Part shown: positions 17,192-25,910 of the stretch, piece by piece
How positions within the stretch are numbered: position 1 is the first letter of the stretch
Layout of the letters: every line of letters starts with the position of its first letter
Assembly: GCA_902825215.1 (NCBI GenBank)
Contig: LR782234.1
Coordinates: 5,907,001 to 5,971,000, forward strand
Length of the DNA stretch: 64,000 nucleotides
Direction of reading: 5' to 3'
From: Pseudomonas fluorescens
GTDB lineage: Bacteria > Pseudomonadota > Gammaproteobacteria > Pseudomonadales > Pseudomonadaceae
Made by a program: the position numbers and the translations under genes
The notes under the pieces: model-generated
Seen by the model: the letters and a program-made list of their open reading frames with translations, nothing else
Databases searched by the model: none
Told to the model about the DNA's origin: nothing

Positions 17192-18289
17192 TTATTTGCC
17201 CGACTTGACCTTGGTCCAGCTGCGGGTCATCAAACGCTGAATATTGGCTGGCAACTCGGTCGACACGTAGGTCTTGTCGAGGACTGCTTGCGGCGGGTAA
17301 ACCGCTTCGTCGGTGCGGATGGACTGTTCCATCAGCTTGTCCGAACCCGGGTTGGGGTTGGCGTAACCGACGTAATCACTGACCTGGGCGATCACCTCAG
17401 GTTTCAGCAAATAGTTGATGAAGGCGTGGGCCTCTTTGACGTTGGACGAGTCCTTTGGGATCGCCAGCATGTCGAACCACAACGCGCCGCCCTCTTTCGG
17501 AATCGAGTAGGCGATGTTCACGCCTTTCTTGGCTTCCTCGGCACGGTTCTTCGCCTGGAAGATGTCACCGGAGAAACCGATCGCCACGCAGATGTCGCCG
17601 TTGGCCAGATCACCGATGTATTTCGAGGAATGGAAATAGGTCACGTAAGGACGCACCGCGAGCAGCTTGGCGGTGGCTTTTTCGTAGTCCTTGGTGTTGG
17701 TGCTGTTGGCGTTCAGGCCCAGGTAATTGAGCATGGTCGGCATCATTTCATCGGCCGAATCGAGGAACGCGACGCCGCAGCTGTGCAGCTTCTTGATGTT
17801 TTCCGGCTCGAACAGCACGGCCCAGGAATCGATCTTGTCGATGCCCAGCACAGCCTTGACCTTGTCGACGTTGTAACCGATGCCGTTGGTGCCCCACAGA
17901 TACGGAACGGCGTAAAGATTGCCGGGATCGTTCTGCTCCAGGCGCTTGAGCAGCACCGGGTCGAGGTTGGAATAGTTCGGCAGTTGCGCCTTGTCGAGTT
18001 TCTGGAAGGCGCCGGCCTTGATCTGTTTGCCGAGGAAGTGGTTCGACGGCACGACCACGTCGTAGCCGGTGCGCCCGGCGAGCAGCTTGCCTTCCAGGGT
18101 TTCGTTGGAATCGAAGACGTCGTAGACCGGTTTGATCCCGGTCTCCTTTTCGAAGTCGGCCAGAGTCGATTCGCCGATGTAATCGGACCAGTTATAAATG
18201 TGCACCGTACCGGCGGCCTGGGCTCCGACAGCGAGGGTCAGGCCGGCAGCGGCCAGCAGGGCTTTGCGCAAAGAAGAAAATACAGGCAA
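17192..18289 (-). CDS. spuE: Periplasmic polyamine-binding protein SpuE (PotF-like), TTG start
   Basis: 365 residues if translation starts at the TTG at 18289, which is preceded by AGAGGACCTCC and begins a good signal peptide (LPVFSSLRKALLAAAGLTLA, cleavage after AQA). The frame is open further upstream, but those residues look non-coding. The mature protein starts GTVHIYNWSDYIGESTLADF, the PotD/PotF signature. Adjacent to spuF, it corresponds by position to SpuE, the spermidine-preferring receptor in P. aeruginosa. It is similar along its length to the neighbouring spuD product, so the pair arose by duplication. Confidence 0.9.
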   Translation of the reverse strand: MPVFSSLRKALLAAAGLTLAVGAQAAGTVHIYNWSDYIGESTLADFEKETGIKPVYDVFDSNETLEGKLLAGRTGYDVVVPSNHFLGKQIKAGAFQKLDKAQLPNYSNLDPVLLKRLEQNDPGNLYAVPYLWGTNGIGYNVDKVKAVLGIDKIDSWAVLFEPENIKKLHSCGVAFLDSADEMMPTMLNYLGLNANSTNTKDYEKATAKLLAVRPYVTYFHSSKYIGDLANGDICVAIGFSGDIFQAKNRAEEAKKGVNIAYSIPKEGGALWFDMLAIPKDSSNVKEAHAFINYLLKPEVIAQVSDYVGYANPNPGSDKLMEQSIRTDEAVYPPQAVLDKTYVSTELPANIQRLMTRSWTKVKSGK

Positions 18290-18475
18290 GTGGAGGTCCT
18301 CTAAATGGATTGGGCCCAAGTTGCCCGCGCTGCGTGACAGCCATGGCTGCCCGACAACAAAACCGGCGCGCAACTTACCCTCGAAAAACCGATCCAGCAA
18401 AACTTTCTGTCATTTAATTGCTCCGCTGGCCGCCATCGCGGAAACGACGGCCAGCGGTTGCTGCGACAAACCGGC

Positions 18476-19588
18476 TTATTTGCCCGATTTGATCTTGGTC
18501 CAGCTGCGGGTGATCAGGCGCAGAGTCGCCGCGTCCAGGTCACTGATCGCGTAGAGCTGTTTTTTCACTTCAGCCGACGGGTAGATGCTCGGATCGCTGG
18601 TGATGTCCTTGTCCACCAGTGGCGTGGCCGCCTTGTTGCCGTTCGGGAAACGCACGGCGTTGGTGATGCCGGCCATCACTTGCGGCTCGAGCAGGTAGTT
18701 CATGAACTTGTAGGCGGCTTCGACGTTTTCGGCATCCTTGGGAATGGCGACCATGTCGTAGAAAGTACCGGCGCCTTCTTTTGGAATGGTGTAGGCCAGT
18801 TTGACCTTGTCACCGGCTTCCTGGGCGCGGGTCTTGGATTGCTCCAGGTCACCCGAGTAACCGACGGCGACGCAGATGTTGCCGTTGGCCAGGTCCGAGA
18901 TGTACTTGGAGGAGTGGAAGTAGGCAACCGACGGACGAATTTTCAGGAACAGGTCTTCGGCGGCTTTCAGGTCAGCCTTGTCCTTGCTGTTGGTCGGCTT
19001 GCCCAGATAGTGCAACGCCGCCGGAATCATCTCGGTCGGGGCGTCGAGGAAGCTCACGCCGCAGCTTTTGAGTTTCTCGATGTTTTCCGGCTTGAACACC
19101 ACGTCCCACGAATCGATCTTGTCGATGCCCAGCGCAGCCTTGACCTTGGCCGGGTTGTAGCCGATGCCGATCGAGCCCCACATGTACGGGAAGGCGTGTT
19201 TGTTGCCCTGGTCGCTGGCGTCGCCAACGGCCTTGAGCAGGTCTTCGTCGAGGTTTTTCCAGTTCGGCAGCCTGGACTTGTCCAGTTCCTGGTAAACCCC
19301 GGCCTTGATCTGCTTGGCGAGGAAGTTGTTGGAAGGCACCACGATGTCGTAGCCGGACTTGCCGGCCAGCAGCTTGGCTTCCAGGGTTTCGTTACTGTCG
19401 AAGACGTCGTAGACGACTTTGATCCCGGTGGCTTTCTCGAAGTTGGCCACGGTGTCCGGCGCGATGTAATCGGACCAGTTGTAAACGTGCAGCACTTTGT
19501 CGTCCGCGTGAACCGCACCCGCCATCATGCCCGCCACGGACAGCGCGAGAAGTGTCTTGCCAGCAAGCTTTTTACCTAATGCCTTCAT
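18476..19588 (-). CDS. spuD: Periplasmic polyamine-binding protein SpuD (PotF-like)
   Basis: 370 residues with a signal peptide (MKALGKKLAGKTLLALSVAG, cleavage near AVHA) and the mature start DDKVLHVYNWSDYIAPDTVANF. Family blocks shared with SpuE include YDVFDSNETLEAKLLAGKSG, YMWGSIGIGYNP and YFHSSKYISDLANG. By position next to spuC it corresponds to SpuD, the putrescine receptor in P. aeruginosa. A 186-bp gap separates it from spuE and a 171-bp gap with a small hairpin separates it from spuC, so receptor levels may be set independently of the enzymes. Confidence 0.9.
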   Translation of the reverse strand: MKALGKKLAGKTLLALSVAGMMAGAVHADDKVLHVYNWSDYIAPDTVANFEKATGIKVVYDVFDSNETLEAKLLAGKSGYDIVVPSNNFLAKQIKAGVYQELDKSRLPNWKNLDEDLLKAVGDASDQGNKHAFPYMWGSIGIGYNPAKVKAALGIDKIDSWDVVFKPENIEKLKSCGVSFLDAPTEMIPAALHYLGKPTNSKDKADLKAAEDLFLKIRPSVAYFHSSKYISDLANGNICVAVGYSGDLEQSKTRAQEAGDKVKLAYTIPKEGAGTFYDMVAIPKDAENVEAAYKFMNYLLEPQVMAGITNAVRFPNGNKAATPLVDKDITSDPSIYPSAEVKKQLYAISDLDAATLRLITRSWTKIKSGK

Positions 19589-19682
19589 GCGTCATGCTCC
19601 AAATTTTTCTTTTTTGAACCACATTGTTCAGCGGCCGAACCCGGACAACTGGAACCGCGGCTAGTCTGGCAAGATCCGAGGC

Positions 19683-19701
19683 GGTCTTTCAACAAAAGAC
19701 C
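19683..19701. promoter_or_regulatory. Small hairpin between spuC and spuD
   Basis: GGTCTTT-CAACA-AAAGACC, a perfect 7-bp stem with a 5-nt loop in the 171-bp spuC-spuD spacer. There is no T-run on the minus strand, so it is not a standard terminator. It could be an RNA-processing or stabilising element; this is tentative. Confidence 0.3.
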
Positions 19702-19759
19702 GGCCTTTCTGACAGCTTTGATCGAGCAAGCCGCAACCTGCTCGCTCAAAGCCTAGCAC

Positions 19760-21124
19760 TTAGCCCTGCAGCGCACCGAGGGTCAGGTCCAGACACTTGC
19801 GTGCCTTTGTAACCAACTCATCGATCTCGGCTTTGCTGATCACCAGCGGCGGCGCGATGATCATCGTGTCACCCACCGCGCGCATGATCAGGCCGTTGTC
19901 GAAGCAGAACTGCCGGCAGATCATACCGACGCCCTTACCTTCGTAACGCTTGCGCGTGGCCTTGTCCTGCACCAGCTCGATCGCCCCCAGCAGACCGACG
20001 CCGCGAACTTCACCCACCAACGGATGATCGTTCAGCTCGCGCAGACGTTTCTGCAAATACGGTGCCGTTTCGTTGTGGGCGTTCTCGATAATCTGTTCAT
20101 CGCGCAGGATGCGGATGTTTTCCAGACCCACCGCGGCTGCCACCGGATGCCCGGAATAGGTGAAGCCGTGATTGAAATCGCCGCCTTCGTTGAGCACCGC
20201 CACCACGCTGTCACGGACGATCAGGCCACCCATTGGGATGTAGCCGGAGGTCAGGCCTTTGGCAATGGTCATCATGTCGGGTTTGAGGTCGTAGAAATCG
20301 CTACCGAACCACTCACCGGTGCGACCGAACCCACAGATCACTTCGTCCGCCACAAACAGGATGTCGTATTTGGCGAGGATTTCCTTGATGCGCGGCCAAT
20401 AGGTGTCGGGCGGAATGATCACGCCACCGGCACCCTGAATCGGCTCGGCAATAAAGGCACCGACGTTGTCGACGCCGACTTCGAGAATCTTTTCTTCGAG
20501 CTGATTGGCCGCCCAGATACCAAACTCTTCCGGGGACATGTCGCCACCCTCGGCAAACCAGTACGGCTGCGCGATGTGCTCGATGCCCGGGATCGGCAAG
20601 TCGCCCTGCTCGTGCATATAGGTCATGCCGCCGAGGCTGGCGCCGGCCACGGTCGAGCCGTGATAACCGTTCTTGCGGCTGATGATGACTTTCTTGTTCG
20701 GCTGGCCTTTGATCGCCCAGTAATGGCGAACCATGCGCAGCATGGTGTCGTTGCCTTCGGAGCCGGAACCGGTGAAGAACACATGGTTCATGCCTTCCGG
20801 TGCAACGTCGGCAATCGCCTTGGCCAGTTGCAGTGCCGGCGGGTGTGCGGTCTGGAAGAATAGGTTGTAGTACGGCAGTTCGCGCATCTGTTTGGCGGCG
20901 GCGTCGGCCAGCTCATCGCGGCCATAACCGATCGCCACGCACCAGAGCCCGGCCATGCCGTCGAGAATCTTGTTGCCTTCGCTGTCCCACAGATAAACAC
21001 CCTTGGCATTGGTGATGATCCGCGGGCCCTTCTCTTTCAGTTGCTTGAAATCGCTGAACGGGGCCAGGTGATGATCACTGCTGAGTGCTTGCCACTCGCG
21101 GGTTTGCGGGTTGTTGCTGGTCAT
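19760..21124 (-). CDS. spuC: Polyamine:pyruvate aminotransferase SpuC
   Basis: 454 residues, a class-III PLP aminotransferase. Visible signatures are the coenzyme-binding SGSEGNDTMLRMVRHYW and GYHGSTVAGASLGG, the Asp in LFVADEVICGFGRTGEWFG, and the PLP lysine in MMTIAKGLTSGYIPMGG. SpuC transfers an amino group from putrescine, cadaverine or spermidine to pyruvate, feeding 4-aminobutyraldehyde towards GABA. It lies 56 nt downstream of spuB on the same strand, as in P. aeruginosa. Substrate range is inferred from context; omega-amino acid:pyruvate transaminase activity is possible too. Confidence 0.93.
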   Translation of the reverse strand: MTSNNPQTREWQALSSDHHLAPFSDFKQLKEKGPRIITNAKGVYLWDSEGNKILDGMAGLWCVAIGYGRDELADAAAKQMRELPYYNLFFQTAHPPALQLAKAIADVAPEGMNHVFFTGSGSEGNDTMLRMVRHYWAIKGQPNKKVIISRKNGYHGSTVAGASLGGMTYMHEQGDLPIPGIEHIAQPYWFAEGGDMSPEEFGIWAANQLEEKILEVGVDNVGAFIAEPIQGAGGVIIPPDTYWPRIKEILAKYDILFVADEVICGFGRTGEWFGSDFYDLKPDMMTIAKGLTSGYIPMGGLIVRDSVVAVLNEGGDFNHGFTYSGHPVAAAVGLENIRILRDEQIIENAHNETAPYLQKRLRELNDHPLVGEVRGVGLLGAIELVQDKATRKRYEGKGVGMICRQFCFDNGLIMRAVGDTMIIAPPLVISKAEIDELVTKARKCLDLTLGALQG

Positions 21125-21180
21125 GCCAATTCTCCTTGTTATCGGTGAAGGCGCGCCGCCTGCGCGGCGCGCCCGGCGTA

Positions 21181-22539
21181 TCAGACGGCGAAGAGCAGGT
21201 ACTCACGCTCCCAGGAACTGATCACGCGCTTGAAGTTTTCATGCTCGGCCCGCTTGACCGCGACGTAGCCAGTGATGAAAGTCTTGCCGAGGTATTTCTC
21301 GACGGTCTTGCTGTTTTCCATGCGTTCCAGCGCGTCTTCGATGGTCAGCGGCAGGCGCAGGTTGCGGCGCTCGTAGCCACGGCCCACCACGGGCGCGCTC
21401 GGGTTGAGGCCTTCGACCATGCCGATGTAACCGCAGAGCAGGCTCGCGGCGATCGCCAGATACGGGTTGGCGTCGGCCCCCGGCAGACGGTTTTCCACAC
21501 GGCGGTTCTGCGGGCCGGCGTCCGGCACGCGCAGGCCGACGGTGCGGTTTTCTTCGCCCCACTCGACGTTCACCGGTGCCGAGGTATCCGGCAGGAAGCG
21601 GCGGAACGAGTTGACGTTGGGGGCGAACAGCGGCAGCAATTCCGGGATCAGTTTCTGCAGGCCACCGATGTGGTGCAGGAACAACTGGCTCATGGTCCCG
21701 TCTTCGTTGGAGAAGACGTTCTTGCCGGTGTGGATGTCGATGATGCTCTGGTGCAAGTGCATGGCACTGCCCGGCTCGCCGGTCATCGGTTTGGCCATGA
21801 ACGTCGCGGCCACGTCGTGCTTGAGCGCGGCTTCACGCATGGTGCGTTTGAACACCAGAATCTGGTCGGCCAGCGACAACGCGTCACCATGACGGAAGTT
21901 GATTTCCATCTGCGCCGTGCCGTCCTCGTGGATCAGCGTGTCGAGGTCCAGCTCCTGCAATTCGCACCAGTCGTAGACGTCTTCGAACAGCGGATCGAAT
22001 TCGTTCGCCGCTTCGATGGAGAACGACTGACGACCGATTTCCGGGCGACCGGAGCGACCAATCGGCGGCTGCAACGGATAGTCAGGGTCGTCACTGCGCT
22101 TGGTCAGGTAGAACTCCATCTCCGGCGCGACGATTGGCTGCCAGCCCTTGTCGGCATACAGCTTGAGGACTTTCTTGAGGACGTTGCGCGGCGACAGCTC
22201 GATCGGGTTGCCTTGCTTGTCGTAGGTATCGTGGATCACCTGCGCGGTCGGCTCGATGGCCCACGGCACCAGGTACACGGCGTTCTGGTCGGGGCGGCAG
22301 ATCATGTCGATGTCGGCCGGGTCGAGCAGTTCGTAATAGATGTCGTCTTCGACGTAATCGCCGGTCACGGTCTGCAACAACACGCTTTCCGGCAGACGCA
22401 TGCCTTTCTCGGCGATGAACTTGTTGGTCGGGGAGATCTTGCCACGGGTGATGCCGGTCAAGTCGCCGATCATGCATTCGACTTCTGTGATCTTGCGGTC
22501 TTTCAACCAATCGGTGAGCTGGTCGAGGTTGGTACTCAT
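21181..22539 (-). CDS. spuB: Gamma-glutamylpolyamine synthetase SpuB (glutamine synthetase family)
   Basis: 452 residues, glutamine-synthetase fold with an N-terminal beta-Grasp (KITEVECMIGDLTGITRGK) and the catalytic domain. Metal and ATP blocks are visible in PEMEFYLTKRSDDPDYPLQP, AQMEINFRHGD, GSAMHLHQSI and NRRVENRLPGADANPYLAIA. Such PuuA/PauA-type enzymes attach glutamate to putrescine or other amines with ATP, protecting the aldehyde formed later. It is the second gene of the canonical spuABC order, but here the upstream spuA is apparently only a remnant. An ATG at 22539 begins MSTNLDQLTDWLKD. Confidence 0.92.
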   Translation of the reverse strand: MSTNLDQLTDWLKDRKITEVECMIGDLTGITRGKISPTNKFIAEKGMRLPESVLLQTVTGDYVEDDIYYELLDPADIDMICRPDQNAVYLVPWAIEPTAQVIHDTYDKQGNPIELSPRNVLKKVLKLYADKGWQPIVAPEMEFYLTKRSDDPDYPLQPPIGRSGRPEIGRQSFSIEAANEFDPLFEDVYDWCELQELDLDTLIHEDGTAQMEINFRHGDALSLADQILVFKRTMREAALKHDVAATFMAKPMTGEPGSAMHLHQSIIDIHTGKNVFSNEDGTMSQLFLHHIGGLQKLIPELLPLFAPNVNSFRRFLPDTSAPVNVEWGEENRTVGLRVPDAGPQNRRVENRLPGADANPYLAIAASLLCGYIGMVEGLNPSAPVVGRGYERRNLRLPLTIEDALERMENSKTVEKYLGKTFITGYVAVKRAEHENFKRVISSWEREYLLFAV

Positions 22540-22633
22540 AAATGCCTCTGGGCTGAGTCTCCTGACGCGATGTCAGGCAAGTTTGACGCTGAGAGCGTCG
22601 CGTTAAAGGGGGGCTTGCTCGCGCAGTGCCGGC

Positions 22634-22990
22634 TTACGCCTGGCACCGCGCATAGACAATGAACGAGGAGCTTACCTGCCCTTGACGCTGGCGTTGCATT
22701 TCCTGTGCACATTCAAGGCGTGCAGAATCGTGAGCACGGCTGGGGAAGCGGCACAGGCTGTGACGATGAAAGCGATCTATATTGAAAGGAGACGCCATAA
22801 ACAGGATGCTGTCGTCTGCGTCCAGAATATCGGACGCTGCCGTTTGACGAGTCGCTGCGCAGGGCTGCGTCGACAAGCTGCGAGCCTGATTGGCCGCGCT
22901 ACGGACGGATGGATCGCCACTGATGTGATAAGCATGCAGACCGGACTGTTGCGAGCAGTCGGTGACGCCGATTAACGGCAGGCGAGACAT
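22634..22990 (-). pseudogene. spuA: Remnant of spuA (gamma-glutamyl-GABA hydrolase)
   Basis: A 118-codon frame opens with MSRLPLIGVTDCSQQSGLHA YHISGD, which closely matches the SpuA/PuuD N-terminus (class-I glutamine amidotransferase-like peptidase C26). A second block, DDSILFMASPFNIDRFH, corresponds to the family LDGILLTGSPSNVEPFHY region. The family is about 250 residues; the catalytic Cys-Arg-Gly elbow in its usual setting and the His-Glu part of the triad are not visible, and the remaining tail looks scrambled. The position, directly upstream of spuB and divergent from spuI, is exactly where spuA belongs. I read it as a decayed gene with internal deletion. A short functional peptide is the less likely alternative. 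Confidence 0.68.
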
Positions 22991-23268
22991 GAAGCACCCC
23001 GGTATTATTGCTGTTATGGGTTTGATCGGAGCTTAGCCTTGTTCATTTTTTTACACAACACCCCCGTAAAAAATACAACACGGCCTGCTCAAGCCTGCGG
23101 GTGCCCGACACATGCAGGACGCAAAAACGCCCCGAAATGCCCCATAAATGCCCTCACGGCGCTTTTTTAGGGCGAAAAAGGCCTCGCTTGACTTCGGCAG
23201 GCCGTTCGGGTTGACTGAAACCAGAAAAGATCAATGATTGATATTTTTAACAACAAAGGTGTTGCATC
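22991..23268. promoter_or_regulatory. Divergent spu control region (spuI versus spuA remnant/spuBCDEFGH)
   Basis: 278 bp, unusually AT-rich for this genome, with poly-T/poly-A tracts (ATTTTTTTACACAACA near 23047; GTAAAAAATACAACAC near 23067) and a short palindrome TCAATGATTGA at about 23230-23240 just upstream of the spuI ribosome site (AAAGGTG). A TTGACT -35-like hexamer lies near 23209. A regulator-binding site is likely here, but none can be assigned. Confidence 0.5.
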
Positions 23269-24645
23269 ATGTCGGTACCCCCGCGTGCCGTTCAGCTTAA
23301 CGAAGCGAACGCGTTCCTTAAGGAACATCCTGAGGTTCTGTACGTTGACCTTCTGATTGCGGATATGAATGGTGTGGTGCGCGGCAAGCGCATCGAACGC
23401 ACCAGCCTCCACAAGGTTTACGAGAAAGGCATCAACCTGCCGGCCTCTCTATTTGCTCTGGATATCAATGGTTCGACGGTGGAAAGCACCGGCCTGGGCC
23501 TGGACATCGGCGACGCCGATCGTATCTGCTATCCGATCCCCGATACCCTGTGCAACGAACCCTGGCAGAAGCGCCCGACCGCGCAACTGCTGATGACCAT
23601 GCACGAACTCGAAGGCGATCCGTTCTTCGCCGACCCGCGTGAAGTGCTGCGCCAGGTGGTGACCAAGTTCGATGAGCTGGGCCTGACCATCTGCGCCGCG
23701 TTCGAACTTGAGTTCTACCTGATCGACCAGGAAAACGTGAACGGCCGTCCACAGCCGCCACGCTCGCCGATCTCCGGCAAACGCCCGCACTCGACGCAGG
23801 TCTACCTGATCGACGACCTCGACGAATACGTCGACTGCCTCCAGGACATTCTGGAAGGTGCCAAAGAGCAAGGCATCCCGGCCGATGCGATCGTCAAGGA
23901 AAGTGCCCCGGCGCAGTTCGAAGTGAACCTGCACCACGTCGCCGACCCGATCAAGGCGTGCGACTACGCGGTCCTGCTCAAGCGCCTGATCAAGAACATC
24001 GCCTACGACCATGAAATGGACACCACCTTCATGGCCAAGCCGTATCCGGGCCAGGCGGGCAATGGTCTGCACGTACACATTTCGATTCTGGACAAGGCCG
24101 GCAAGAACATTTTTGCCAGCGAGGATCCCGAGCAGAACGCCGCGCTGCGTCACGCGATCGGCGGTGTGCTCGAGACCCTGCCCGCGCAGATGGCGTTCCT
24201 CTGCCCGAACGTCAACTCGTACCGTCGTTTCGGCGCGCAGTTCTATGTACCGAACTCGCCGTGCTGGGGTCTGGACAACCGCACCGTGGCGATTCGCGTA
24301 CCGACCGGCTCTGCCGATGCCGTGCGTATCGAACACCGCGTTGCCGGCGCCGACGCCAACCCGTACCTGCTGATGGCTTCGGTGCTGGCCGGCGTGCATC
24401 ACGGTCTGGTCAACAAGATCGAGCCGGGCGCGCCTGTCGAAGGCAACAGCTACGAGCAGAACGAGCAAAGCCTGCCGAACAACTTGCGTGACGCCCTGCG
24501 CGAGCTGGACGACAGCGAGGTGATGGCCAAGTACATCGATCCGAAGTACATCGATATCTTCGTCGCCTGCAAGGAAAGCGAGCTTGAAGAGTTCGAACAC
24601 TCCATCTCCGACCTTGAGTACAACTGGTATCTGCATACGGTTTAA
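23269..24645 (+). CDS. spuI: Gamma-glutamylpolyamine synthetase SpuI (PauA type)
   Basis: 458 residues, glutamine synthetase family. N-terminal beta-Grasp: VLYVDLLIADMNGVVRGKRI. Catalytic blocks: FELEFYLIDQENVNGRP, PAQFEVNLHHVADP, GNGLHVHISILDKAG, RIEHRVAGADANPYLLMASV. It is divergent from the spuBCDEFGH operon as in P. aeruginosa, where the paralogues PauA1 (SpuI) and PauA2 (SpuB) glutamylate polyamines. SpuB and SpuI here are clearly distinct paralogues and probably differ in amine preference. Ribosome site AAAGGTG upstream of ATG 23269; a strong terminator follows. Confidence 0.92.
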   Translation: MSVPPRAVQLNEANAFLKEHPEVLYVDLLIADMNGVVRGKRIERTSLHKVYEKGINLPASLFALDINGSTVESTGLGLDIGDADRICYPIPDTLCNEPWQKRPTAQLLMTMHELEGDPFFADPREVLRQVVTKFDELGLTICAAFELEFYLIDQENVNGRPQPPRSPISGKRPHSTQVYLIDDLDEYVDCLQDILEGAKEQGIPADAIVKESAPAQFEVNLHHVADPIKACDYAVLLKRLIKNIAYDHEMDTTFMAKPYPGQAGNGLHVHISILDKAGKNIFASEDPEQNAALRHAIGGVLETLPAQMAFLCPNVNSYRRFGAQFYVPNSPCWGLDNRTVAIRVPTGSADAVRIEHRVAGADANPYLLMASVLAGVHHGLVNKIEPGAPVEGNSYEQNEQSLPNNLRDALRELDDSEVMAKYIDPKYIDIFVACKESELEEFEHSISDLEYNWYLHTV

Positions 24646-24660
24646 GTATTTGCAGCTTCA

Positions 24661-24699
24661 AAAAACGCCGTTGGCTGATTCAGCCAGCGGCGTTTTTTT
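24661..24699 (+). terminator. Intrinsic terminator of spuI
   Basis: Stem AACGCCGTTGGCTGA / TCAGCCAGCGGCGTT with one mismatch, followed by a run of seven T residues, 15 nt after the spuI stop codon. Confidence 0.92.
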
Positions 24700-24715
24700 A
24701 TGGCCGCCTGCGGCG

Positions 24716-24827
24716 GTTCGCTGGCAAGTCGAGACGTCGCACCGCAGCTCCCACATGGAGTTTCGTGTGGGATGAAGATCCGGATTCGCTGGAGATCAAT
24801 GTGGGAGCTGGCTTGCCAGCGATGGCG
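24716..24827. repeat. REPIN, GAGCTGGCTTGCCAGC class with one variant arm
   Basis: The right arm is a canonical GGGAGCTGGCTTGCCAGCGA. The left arm is the variant in which TCGCTGGCAAG is followed by TCGAGACGTCGCACCG before CAGCTCCCAC. It lies between the spuI terminator and the TetR gene. Confidence 0.75.
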
Positions 24828-24887
24828 GTTGACAAGACAACACACAAACCGCCTCGTACAATGCCCGCTGCCCCGCAGGAGACTTCC

Positions 24888-25514
24888 ATGACGCGTCCCG
24901 CCACCGTCCGCAAACCCCGCGCCCGCAGTCAGGCGCGCATCGATTCGATTCTCGACGCCGCGCGCACGCTGCTGGCCGCCGAGGGCGTGGCGAGCCTGTC
25001 GATCTACAGCGTGGCCGAACGGGCGCAGATTCCGCCCTCCTCCGTGTACCATTTCTTCGCCAGCGTCCCGGCGCTGCTCGAAGCGTTGACCGCCGATGTG
25101 CACGCAGCCTTTCGCGCCTGCCTGCAAGCGCCGATCGATCACGAGGCCTTGCGCGACTGGCGCGATCTGTCGCGACTGGTCGAGCAGCGCATGCTTGAAA
25201 TCTACGGCGAAGACGCTGCGGCACGCCAGTTGATCCTTGCACAGCACGGGCTGACGGAAGTGACCCAGGCGGACCGCCAGCACGATCTGGAACTGGGCGA
25301 GCTGATGCACAAACTGTTCGACCATCACTTTGAATTGCCCAAGCTGCCGGACGATGTCGATGTGTTTGCCTTGGCGATGGAACTGGGCGACCGCGTTTAT
25401 GCACGTTCGGTGCAACAGCACGGGCAGATCACGCCGCGCATGGCCGAGGAAGGGATGCGCGTGTTCGATGCCTACATCGGCCTGTATCTGCCGCCCTACC
25501 TGCCGAAGCGCTGA
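24888..25514 (+). CDS. TetR/AcrR family transcriptional regulator
   Basis: 208 residues from the ATG preceded by CAGGAGACTTCC; the frame upstream runs through a REP element and is not coding. The N-terminal TetR DNA-binding region is clear (RIDSILDAARTLLAAEGVASLSIYSVAERAQIPPSSVYHFFASVPA, residues ~17-65). The rest is an all-helical ligand/dimer domain ending LYLPPYLPKR. Its ligand and targets are unknown. It stands between spuI and the convergent ssu operon and has no adjacent divergent partner, so the usual neighbour rule does not point to a target. Confidence 0.88.
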   Translation: MTRPATVRKPRARSQARIDSILDAARTLLAAEGVASLSIYSVAERAQIPPSSVYHFFASVPALLEALTADVHAAFRACLQAPIDHEALRDWRDLSRLVEQRMLEIYGEDAAARQLILAQHGLTEVTQADRQHDLELGELMHKLFDHHFELPKLPDDVDVFALAMELGDRVYARSVQQHGQITPRMAEEGMRVFDAYIGLYLPPYLPKR

Positions 25515-25519
25515 GGCAT

Positions 25520-25622
25520 GATCGTTCCCACGCTCTGCGTGGGAATGCAGCCCGTGACGCTCCGCGTCACTGGACGCGGAGCGTCCCTAGAGGCATTCCC
25601 ACGCGGAGCGTGGGAACGATCA
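25520..25622. repeat. GATCGTTCCCACGC-type palindromic repeat
   Basis: Outer arms ATCGTTCCCACGCTCTGCGT and CACGCGGAGCGTGGGAACGA, each itself self-complementary, enclose a second inverted pair (TGACGCTCCGCGTCA; GACGCGGAGCGTC). Related copies occur at 39610-39716 and 49534-49648. Confidence 0.85.
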
Positions 25623-25651
25623 ACCCCGAAGGGCTCACACCCTCCGGGGTT
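25622..25651. terminator. Hairpin between the convergent tetR-type gene and ssuF
   Basis: Stem AACCCCGAAGGG / CCCTCCGGGGTT with a 6-nt loop followed by GTTGTT. It may terminate the TetR gene and, less convincingly (no T-run on that side), ssuF. Confidence 0.6.
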
Positions 25652-25668
25652 GTTGTTCATCCACAGGT

Positions 25669-25884
25669 TTACAACTTGGCGATCGACACCTCAGTGGATT
25701 TCACAAAGGCAATCACCTCACTGCCCACCACCAGTTCCAGCTCTTTCACGGAACGGGTGGTGATCACCGAAGTGACGATGCCCGAAGCGGTCTGCACGTC
25801 GATTTCCGACAGCACGTCGCCGAGGACGATTTCCTTGATCGAGCCTTTGAACTGGTTGCGCACGTTGATGGCTTTGATAGTCAT
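25669..25884 (-). CDS. ssuF: Mop/TOBE-domain molybdopterin-binding-like protein SsuF
   Basis: 71 residues from the ATG of MTIKAINVRNQFKGSIKEIV with AGGAG upstream; the longer frame to 25956 runs into a repeat. It is a single TOBE/Mop domain (VTSVITTRSVKELELVVGSEVIAFVKSTEVSIAKL), the molbindin size that binds oxyanions such as molybdate. In P. putida the last gene of ssuEADCBF encodes such a protein and is needed for sulfonate or sulfate-ester sulfur use, which supports the symbol. Here it is separated from ssuB by a palindromic repeat of about 85 bp. Confidence 0.85.
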   Translation of the reverse strand: MTIKAINVRNQFKGSIKEIVLGDVLSEIDVQTASGIVTSVITTRSVKELELVVGSEVIAFVKSTEVSIAKL

Positions 25885-25910
25885 GATATTTCTCCTGAGG
25901 TCGAAATAGG

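Noticed and set aside
16271..18304. 677-codon plus-strand open frame over spuF and spuE
   Set aside because: Antisense to two well-defined transporter genes; no ribosome site and low-complexity His/Asp/Gln/Val-rich translation typical of reverse frames.
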